Position numbers and translations under genes: made by a program. Positions 1-9,600 of a stretch of DNA of 64,000 bases are shown here, one piece after another. The notes beneath the pieces are model-generated. The model was not told the DNA's origin, searched no databases, and saw nothing but the letters and a program-made list of their open reading frames with translations. The stretch's first letter is position 1. Each line of letters starts with the position of its first letter. The DNA lies in NCBI GenBank assembly GCA_905221615.1, contig CAJNDT010006139.1, positions 62,001 to 126,000 of the forward strand, given 5' to 3'. The stretch comes from Symbiodinium sp. CCMP2592. Its lineage: Eukaryota; Sar; Dinophyceae; Suessiales; Symbiodiniaceae.

Positions 1-28
1 GGGTTTAGGGTTTAGGGTTTAGGGTCTG
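1..28 (+). repeat. Telomere-like TTTAGGG run at window edge
   Basis: Four near-perfect TTTAGGG heptamers cut by the window start. The tract decays within 30 bases into degenerate copies, so it is interstitial-type repeat here; a real chromosome end cannot be tested because the window stops. Confidence 0.7.
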
Positions 29-520
29 GGGTTTCTGCACTGGGGTTTAGGCTCAAGGGGTCAGGCTTCCGGGCTTAGGTTTAGGGGTTTCGGGCTGGGC
101 CGTGAGGTCTTCGAAGTTAGGCGCCGCTAGGTTTACCCTGGACAACGGCATACTCCAAAAGGTTGAAATACAGCATGATTTCCGGGCCCAAAAGCCTTTA
201 AAACCGAGTCCTGCGAGCTGGAAGCTTAGGGTTTGCAGCATGAGGGTTTGAGGGGTTCAGGGTCGAGGGTTTAAGGCTACAGGTTTTGCGTGGGTTCAAC
301 TGAGGTTTGAGAGTTGAGGGTTTTGGGATTTGGGCTTATCGTGTTTAGCGTTTTGCGGTTTAGGGGTTCAGGCTATGAGTCTTGAGAATCTTGGGCCTCT
401 GCCCTTAATTAAAGGAATATACCTTCAATTCCATTCTGGTTGAAGGACTAGACCTTAAACTGTACTTTGGTTTAAGGAATATATACCCTAACTTATGTTA
501 TGAGTTGGTGTGTCTATAAT

Positions 521-552
<32 letters not shown>

Positions 553-612
553 TAGGTATACACATATAGGCCTTAATGAAGGGGTTCTGTAGTCTCGGTA
601 TTGGAAACTCCG
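29..612. repeat. Degenerate telomere-like sequence with (TA)n
   Basis: Mostly decayed TTTAGGG heptamers, with a TA dinucleotide tract at about 518-541. On the minus strand, 127-175 can be read as a short open stretch (around EIMLYFNLLEYAVVQ) followed by a GGTAAAC donor-like site. It could be the next Clp exon but does not match the family, so it is left open. Confidence 0.5.
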
Positions 613-658
613 ATGCTGAGTGCGCTGCCATGTGGATCTCATCGATGAACAGGATCAC
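613..658 (-). CDS. Clp exon 8: Walker B
   Basis: After an acceptor (TTGGGAG/GTGATC) the exon reads VILFIDEIHM followed by AAHSASE, the Walker B core of Clp ATPases. The usual Gly-Ala-Gly after IHxx is not seen, and the exon end is uncertain (a GC donor after IHM is possible). It joins in phase to the exon at 1013-1079. Confidence 0.75.
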
Positions 659-3600
659 CTCCCAAGGAACATCGGCAGAAGGTAAGAAGCCGCAACAAGA
701 ACAGTGCTAATGATAAGCATAGCAATGATGATGGTAATCATAGTGATGATGCTAACCATCACCGTCCTCATGATCGTGGTTATCAAATAAAAGAATAACA
801 CGGCAAATCAAAGGCCTAGAGGGGGGTGCTGACTGCCCTTTTCCTTCCACGCCTAGGTTTGACCCACTCAATCCCCTGGTTCCGGCACGACAAAATAACA
901 AGACGCACCCCGACCTCTACACCTCTGCCCCCTAGTTAAAACCGGCGGAAGTCCTGAGTTCGAGCCTCAACTATAGCCCCAAGCGCAAATCCGAGACATT
1001 CTCTGTTGGCACCTCGTCGCGAAGGCCCGCAAGCTCTTTCAGCAGCTTCTGCATGCGCTTCTCGAACTCTCCTCGGTACCTGCAAGGGCTCACGCGCCCT
1101 AGACTGATGCCACTGCACGGTCAAACCTAAAAAAAACACAAAAACCCACTTCTTTGAAGCATGTACTGAAATATGTCGGGACGTTGTGACGGCTTTATCC
1201 AAAAACCCTAGAGGAAAAGGTTTTTTGGCGATCCCATGCAGGTATGCCTTACCAAGGGCGATCATGCAGAAAATTGCCTCGAAGAAACGAGCATGCATGT
1301 CGTCGCTCTCACTATACCCACAGCTGCCCCTGAAGGGCTGCCGTAAGATGGGCTGCAACCTTCTGGCAGATCTTCTTTGCCAGGGATTTCCCGAGACCGC
1401 CACTGCGAGCAGAGGCCAAATCCTGCTCTTCTGGCTGCAGTGCATAGCTCTCGATCTGGTGTGAGAGAAGCTCATCAAACAGCTCGTCTTGTCCACATGC
1501 TGCCGTCATCCCGAATAGCCTGGTGGAATGAGCTGATCGCTGAGTCGGTATCTCGGTGTATGCCATGAGGGCGAATCTTCAATGGTCCCTGGAAATGCCC
1601 GAGCCATAGCCACGGTTTAAGGTTTAAGGGGGTTTAGGGTTTACGGCTCCGGGCTTAGAGTGAAGCTGATATTCTGGTGTAAGGGATTAGGGCTGGGCGG
1701 TTAGGATCTGAAGTTCAGCGACTGTTTAGGGCTTGAGGTTTAAGCGTACGGGCGGGCTTACTGGGGGTTTAGAGCTTTGGACTTGGGGCTCATGGATGGT
1801 CTCAAACACCATATATGGATTCTTTTTTGACCCTCTTTTCCACCCGCCAGTTACGGATTCAGGGCGTAAGGCATTGGTGATTTGGGGTTTAGGGTTTAGG
1901 GTTTGGGGCTTGGGCTTAATGGCCAGGGACAAACTGGAACACCGGCGTAATCCTCTAAGCCATATACCTCAAACTCCAACGAACTCTACCAAACCAACAC
2001 AGCCCAGAAGCCCCGAAATACGATGCACTGACCACCGTGCATCCTTGACCTCCAAAGCACCTGGCCTAGATCGCTAGACTGTAACCTCCTGGCCCCATAA
2101 CCCTAAATTCCTAAATCGCTAGACTGTGACCTACTGGCCCTATAATCCTAAATTCCTAAACCGTCTTAGCCCTCAAACCTCAGCATCGTATCACCCTCAT
2201 GCCCCAAACCATCCAGACCCTGAAATCGTAAACCCTTGGTACTAAAAGCAACCCCTGAGAGTAGTGCAAAGAAACCTCATAAGCCTCGAAAGAAACGCTT
2301 ATACAGTAAACCTCTAAAACCTAAACCCTGAACCCAAAGCCCAGAAACCAAAAGCAGAAGCCCCGGGGCTCACCGGGTGCCACCCACCAGCGAGCCGAGG
2401 CTTAGCTGGATCAGCCGGCGGCAGGGCTGAAGCTGCCTCTTAAATAAATCAATTTGGAAAAGGAGGGACCCTTAATGGGGACCCCTACCCTATAATGGGC
2501 TATATAATGGGTATATAGTAGCTATAATATTAAGGGTTCTTACCCAGGGGTCCTTATTAAGGGTCCCTCCTGTTCCCCTTTGATTAAAGTGGTCCTTTAC
2601 AGGAACCTTTAAGGGGTCCTCCAAAGCAACCCTTAAGGGTTCCTTGAAGCGTCGCTTTTTTATGTTTCTTTTTGAGGGTCTTTAGGGTTCCTTCAAAGGA
2701 ATGGTGGGAGTTAGGATTCGGGGGACCCTTGGGGATATAGACCCTCTCAAGAAGGCCCCTTTTAAGAGAGCCAGAAGTAGGGTTCAGAAGGGGTACCCTT
2801 GAAGGGGTCTCCCTAATAATACTACCTAAATGAAGGCTTCCTGTTGAGGGAGTTTGGGGGTTCCTGTATGGGGTGCATTGGAATCCCCCTCAAGGCGGTG
2901 ACTTCCGCGGGTTCGTTAAGCTCTGGGGCTTAGGATTCAGGGGTTTAGGGCTTAGGGTTCGGGGGTTTAGGCTTTAGCGGTTAGGCTCCATACAGGTACT
3001 GCCAGCTTCTTCTAGGGGTCTTGAGACAAGTCGCTTCCCGGCTTGAAAGGCCCTATGAGGGTTTTAGCCTTCAGGACGGTGCCTCTCGGCGATGCCTTTC
3101 GGTCATTTCGAGCTTTGCGAGGCAGATTGTGAATGCCATCCAGCGCAACAGTCCCTCTGGGCGTCATATTTAGGGGCCCGAAGATTTCGGAATAGGGTTT
3201 CGGGGAACGCTATACGACAACGATATCAGAAAGTCAAAGGAACCATATCACCAGCTATTCTAGTATTGCACGCTGCATTCTGGTCAGGATCCGGTGCGGG
3301 GCAGGGAATCGAACAGAATTGCACGCGCTGCCCCTGGATCAAGCAAAAAAAATATATGTATATGTACGGCCCCCATACAGTAAGAGTCTATAATAGGGCT
3401 ACTATTAATGGCCTTATATATCTATATTATGCATATTATCCAACTGTTACTGAGTGGGGGCCGTACCCAACATATATGCAAAGATAATCGAGGCTGCCTG
3501 CAAAGTTCAAGGAACATTACCGCAGAGATCCTGGCCCAGCAGCTTCCAGAGACCCCCCGGACCCCGAATCCAGAAAAAGACAATCCGAAACCCCAAACTC

Positions 3601-6600
3601 CTAATCCCTAAACCCTGAATCCTAAACCCCTAAAGCCGCTAAACCTTAAACCCCTAAACTCTGAAATCCTAAATCCCGCGAAGCCGAAAAAAATGAAAGC
3701 GATTCAGGCCTCGGAATGCCCTCTCGCAGGTGGATTCGCCTTGCAACCTCTCTTCGGGAGTTTGCAGATCGGGGTTGTTTTGAAGGATTTCGGGTTTAGG
3801 CTTTAGGATTAGGGGCTTAGGGTTTTAGGTTTAGGGGTTAGGGTTTAGGACGTAGGGGTTTAGGGTTTAGAGGTTTGGCTTTATGTGGGGTTTAGGGGGC
3901 TCATTTGCTCACTGCTGCTGTGGAGTTTTTACAGTTCAGGCTGCAGCTTGTCAGCGGTCGCGTTCGGATAAGGTTTGAGCTTTGCGGTCTATGGGTTAGA
4001 GTTTGGGATTTGGGATGCTGAATTTAGGTCGGGGATCCTTCTTCGCCTCCTTGCTCGAGGTCCACTGGGTTCAGGGTTGAGGATGTTGAGATGTGATGTG
4101 GGCATCAGGATTTGGGATGTGAGGTTTAGGATTCAGGGTGGCCAAGGCCTTCCCTCTAGCATTGCCGACAAAGCCTGGGTCCGCTTTGTAGAAGAAACCA
4201 CCATTTCTCATTGGTGAGCTTGCGGGTTCCCTCCATCCAGCTGGCGCCGGAAAAGTCTGCTCCAGAATGAGACTTTGTTTTCAAAGTCGACCCGATTGGA
4301 TGATTTTGCCTGCTCCTTCCCTTCGGTGGCCAACATAACTGCGAAGCGGCCTTTGTAAAAGGAGCATTGAATGCGTATAATATCAGCAATTTTCCTTGCT
4401 GTGAATCTCTCCATTTGGCAGTTAGCGAGGACGGGTTGGCTAAAGCTGGTGACTGTTACGGTTGATGATATAAACCCTGCATTACCCATAATAAGGCACA
4501 TACCATAATTCCCATAGTTTAGGGCCATTAAGGTAATGCAGGATTTATATCAGCAACCGTAGTATCCTCCCACCCTGGCTTTTCTTCTGCAAGGTACGCG
4601 TATTATTAATCAGCGCCAGGTGTGCAGGGAAGCCAAGAAATGGTCGAGAGCGCAATCATTGCTCCACTTCTACAAAGGCTGCTCCTAGGCCGCGATCGGA
4701 ACCCCAAAATTCCTTGCCGCCGAATAGTGGTCAAAAGAAACATAATCCCCGGAACCACGACAACTCAAAATCTAAAAAAGCACCCTAAACCCTCAGCCCC
4801 ACAGACGACAACCCAGCCCTGCAGGTTTGGGGTTTAGGCTTCCGCGCTTGTCGTCGGGTTTAGGTTTAGGGAACCCAAACCCTGCACGACCAAGCCCGAT
4901 TTGCAAAAGAAACTGAAGCTTAAACCCCCCAATCCCCTGAACCCTAAACCCCAAAAACGAAACAGATGGCCGATTGCCAGACCTCCTCCACCAAAGCTGT
5001 TTTGCCCACTCCGGGGGGCCCCAGCAAACAAACCTGAGTGCGCTCTGGGGTTTAGGCAAAGGGTGTAGGGTTTGGCTTTTCAGTCTACGATCCTAAGGAT
5101 ATCGGGCGTGGGGGCTCACAGTGCAGGGTTTCATCGCGTGCGCGTCGCTGTCTTGGAGGTTTGGGTTTGTCCGGCGCACGAGGCTGTGGGTTAAGCTGAA
5201 GGTGCAGGGATTCAGGCTGTAGGAAGTGGCTTTTTGGCGGAGGCCCCTAAACCTCAAACCCAGCTCGTAAGACTGATAGCATGTTCCCCCCCAAACTGAT
5301 GGAGCGTTATAGCTATAACGGCTCCTCAAAGACTCCAATATCCCTTAATTCATTAAGGAATAATCCTTACATCATAGTAGAGATCTTGTGAATAAGTCAA
5401 GGTATATTCAGTATATTCCTTAATTAAAGGATCTGGGTAGCCTCCAACCCAGACCTAGAGCTGCAAACCCGGAACCACGGAGCCAGGGCAGCATAGCCCC
5501 AGGGTACACAATTAGGCCCCAAAACCCTAAACAAAAAAACTACAAACTAACCCCTAAACCCGACAAACTAAACCCTAAACCCTAAACCCTGAAAACTAGA
5601 CCCTAAACCATAAACCCTACTAACTCGACCCTAAACCCTAAATCCTACAAACTAAACCCTAAACCCTACAGGGTAGCTGCATGGGAGCCTGGTTCTCGCT
5701 TGCTGATGCAGTTTGCCCATTGATGCTCCCAAGGCCCTACACCTTAAACCCGAAACCCTGCACCAAAACCCCAAGTCCTACACCCTAAACCCTACACCCT
5801 AAACCCTACACCCCAAACCCCCAAATCCTACACCCAGCACCCGAAATCCCATACCCCCCCCGGACCCCGAAATCCTAAACCCAAGAGTTGAAGGCTTTAC
5901 ATCTCCGGAGGGCCTCTTAGAGGCGCCTAGGCCCAAACCCAAAACCCCAAGCCAAACCTTTAAGGTTTAGGGTTTAGGGTTTTAGGTTTAGGGTTTAAGG
6001 TTTAAGGTTTAGGGTTTAGGGTTTAGGGTTTAGGGTTTAGGGTTTAGGGTTTAGGGTTTACGGTTCAATGTAGGAACCTGATTCAGAAAGCTTGGGCCTT
6101 TAGGGTTCCTTTAAGGGTTCCTTTAAAGGGTACTGTAAGGGTACTATAAGGGTTGTGACCATTTAATGAAATGTAGGAACCTGGTTCAGAAACCTTGTGC
6201 CTTTATCGGGTTTTCTTAATGTGAATCCGACTGATTTGGCGTCATAGGCCCAGGGTTTCTTAATCAGGCTCCTACATGAGGCCCAAATCCCTGAAACCTC
6301 CGCAACTCCTAAACCGAAAACCCTAAACCCTAAACCCAACCACTCACACCAACCCTGCTGGGTCTTTGAGGCCGCTGAACTCTCCCACTTGGGGCTTCAA
6401 CGAGTCATCTAGGGGCCTTAGTAATTAGAATAGGGCTTTGGGGCCCCTATCCAATAATGAGGACAATGAACCAAATAGTATAGGTAATTATTGACCCTAT
6501 ATTACAGTGTTCCGGCTGGGGGTTGCATTTGGAGGCCCTTCTTCGGTTGAAAGCTGCTTGGGGCGTAGGGTTTAAGGAGTTTGGGGTTTAGGGTTTAGGG

Positions 6601-9600
6601 TTTAGGACTAAGGGTTTCAGGGTTTAGGGTTTAGGACTAAGGGTTTCAGGGTTTAGGGTTTAGGACTAAGGGTTTCAGGGTTTAGGGTTTAGGACTAAGG
6701 GTTTCAGGGTTTAGGGTTTAGGGATTTAAGACTTTTGTTGATTAGGAGATAAGGCTGCGAGCTTTGCAGCTTCAGGGGGCAAGGTCGAAAGATCAGAGCT
6801 GCCGGCTTCGAGCTTACCTACGGTTGATGATATAAAACCTGGGGTTCCTTTAAAGGGATCTATAAGGGGTACCTTTAAGGGGCTCCTTTAAGGGATCTCT
6901 AGGGTTTTAGGGTTTTGGGATATAATTCCTGCATTACCCATAATAAGGAATATACCATAATTCCCATAGTTTAGGGTCCTTACGGTAATGCAGGATTTGT
7001 ATCATCAACCGTAGCACCCACCCACGACTGGGCTTGCCACATTGGGCTTGTTCCGCCTCGCCAGAACATTCAGCACTCGCTGCACCTCCTGGAAGTACCG
7101 GTTGGGTTTTGGGTTCTTGGCCCAATGATGTGCTGACAACTTACCATACAACCATGCCCAAAGAGTCCGATTTCTAGAGGATCAGAGGAAGTAGTGAGAG
7201 GAGTGTGGTCCCTTCAGAGAAGCTTGTACAGGGCTTTAGAGAGGTTGTCAGAGGTTCATGGGAATCAGCTCAATGATAAGGCTCGAAGTACCTAGTTCGG
7301 TCTACAAAAGTTTTCTAACTAAGGCTAGCTGCATTTCTTATAACACAAGCTACTAAGTCCCTCGCATAGATACTACTATCAAACGGGTTTAAGCATCAAC
7401 ACAGCCGAAACCCCACAACCCTCAACACCCACTTCGTTCGTGCTAGCTTGCTTAGAAAGCTTTGAACGTAGATGTTCTTGCCCTTTTCTGGGATGTAGAG
7501 GGTCTGGGACGGCAAAGGTAGGGTTGGTCCAAATATGACAGCCTCTTTAGAAAGTTGAAAGTACAACTATGTCTTTGTAAGCTCGTCGTTATCATACCTC
7601 TGGCATAAGTTGCAAGAAAGCCCTATTGAGTATCATTTGCGCTCTGAGCTGCTAAACTCAACCTCTTTCAAGAGCAGGATTGCGACGCGTCTCTTGGCTT
7701 CAGGGCGACAGTTACAGCCCAAGGTCCGAGGCGTTGGCTGCAAACCCAAAAGCTTTACTCAAACCCGGAGATCAGTTTCGGGTTCACATAAGTGAAAGTG
7801 AGTGAGCCTTTAGGGTTTAGGGTTTAGGATTTAAGGTTTAGGGTTTAGGGTTCACATGGCACAGTTAGTAGTCGTATAGAGCCGAAAAAGCCGGGCTGGG
7901 GGACAGTTCTTTGCTGTGACTACAGGACCACAGCAGGCCCACAAAAGTATACAAAACAAAAGCCTGAAAAGAAAGCCCACGCCAAGCTCCCAAAAACCCT
8001 AAACCCTACCCAAAAATCGCTGAGACCCTTTCAAGCAGCCTCCATACCTACTAGAACGACCTTTGGCAGTGGGCCTTCTCGCGGCCGAAAACCGTATCCA
8101 GGCGACCAGCCGCTGCTTCGGCCACGAGGTCCTGGACGGTTCCCTTTTTAGGGCTCCTTCAAGGAATCGATAAGGGTTTCTATAAGGTTTCTATAGTTTC
8201 AAAAAGGATGAAAAATGATTCGTTACAAAAGGGGCTTTGATCTTGGGGTTTTTTAGGTTATAGAATTGAGGGGGACCCACCAAAAAAAGCAGGTTTTGGT
8301 AGGAGATTGGCAGTTCGCTAAATTAGGTCCCCGAAACAATACGGCATCCTTATAGAAAGGACCCTGAAAGGAACCCTAATGCAGACGAAACTATGGGGGC
8401 CTTAATCTCAGGGTTGTTTAAGTTTAGGGTTTAGGGATGCATGTTTAGGGTTTAGGGTTCAAGGTAAGCGCCACAGGCGCGACATAATGGCCTTAGTCAT
8501 GACAAGCGGGTTGCGGCGTGGTGACACTGTACGTATAATCGAAGCTCAGGACCGGCAATGTGGACCCCTGATTCATACTATAGCGGCCAAAGAATTACCA
8601 AAACTATCTTGGGGGTTCCTTTTTTTAAATATAATATACTGGGCCCCAAAACCCCATTCTACTCAATAAGGCCCCTACGGTACACTCCCCAAGAGCTTCT
8701 TGGGATGTTCAAGGCTTGGGAGCTTCGGGTTCAGGGTTTTGGGTTTCAGCTTTCAGTTTTTGACAGGTAGAGGTTTAGAGGTTTAGAGGCTTAGGGTTTA
8801 GAGGTTTAGGGTTTAGGGTTGAGGGCTTAGGGTTTAGGGTCTTTTAAGGCTTCTACGAGATGCTCAAGGATGGTGTGGCCTGGTTCGGCTTTTGCAGGTT
8901 TAGGGCTTTCGGGGTTGAAGGGGTTCTGAGGTTTTAAGGATTCTAAGGTTTCGGATTTACGTACTTCCGAATTTTATCCGTGTTCTTTGAGGATCTTGGG
9001 GTGAGGAGGTGTTCGGGCCTAGGGCTGAGAGTTTCGTCCAGACTTTCAGAGTTGGCAAAATCCTTGACATGGATCACTGGGCTTCTTTGGACCCTAAACC
9101 CTAAACCCTAAACCAAAACCCTAAACCCTAAACCCTTGCACTGCTAAACCCTTCACAGCCGAGATCAGGAGCCCCAGCCTATACCAGCCTCTGCGCAGAA
9201 TCACAGTTAAAGGATCATGGGCCTTAGCAACTAGGCTATCATTAGGGTAGCCATACTTATAACTACTTATAACCCTAAAAAGATACTTATAACCTTACTT
9301 ACTAAGTCCCATCATCCTCCAAGTTTGGAAGCTCAGGAGGAAAACAAATCGGAATCCCAGGGCACCCGGAATCCGAAGCCGCCGTAAACCCTAAATCTCA
9401 TAAACCCCAGACCCGCAGCCCAAAGCCCCGAGCTGTGAAGCCTCTGTCCAAACCCTGCAATTCCTGAAATCCTAAACCCGAAGCCCACTAGGGTTGAGTG
9501 CTTTTCAAGGCCCGGTACTAAACCACCCCCAAGTTTCACCTCGTACATTGTTTGGGGGGGTTGCAAACATTGTTTTAATTGTTTGAAACATTCTTTAAAT

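Noticed and set aside
1..600. A true chromosome end at the window start
   Set aside because: Only four clean heptamers, then decay; identical tracts occur throughout the window, and the window edge is arbitrary.
3298..3334. A tRNA gene on the minus strand
   Set aside because: Only acceptor-like stem and T-loop-like sequence are present; D and anticodon arms cannot fit.
3520..3560. Plus-strand AEILAQQLPET as a Clp-like exon
   Set aside because: Wrong strand for the Clp gene and isolated; the minus-strand exon at 3706-3747 already supplies this part.
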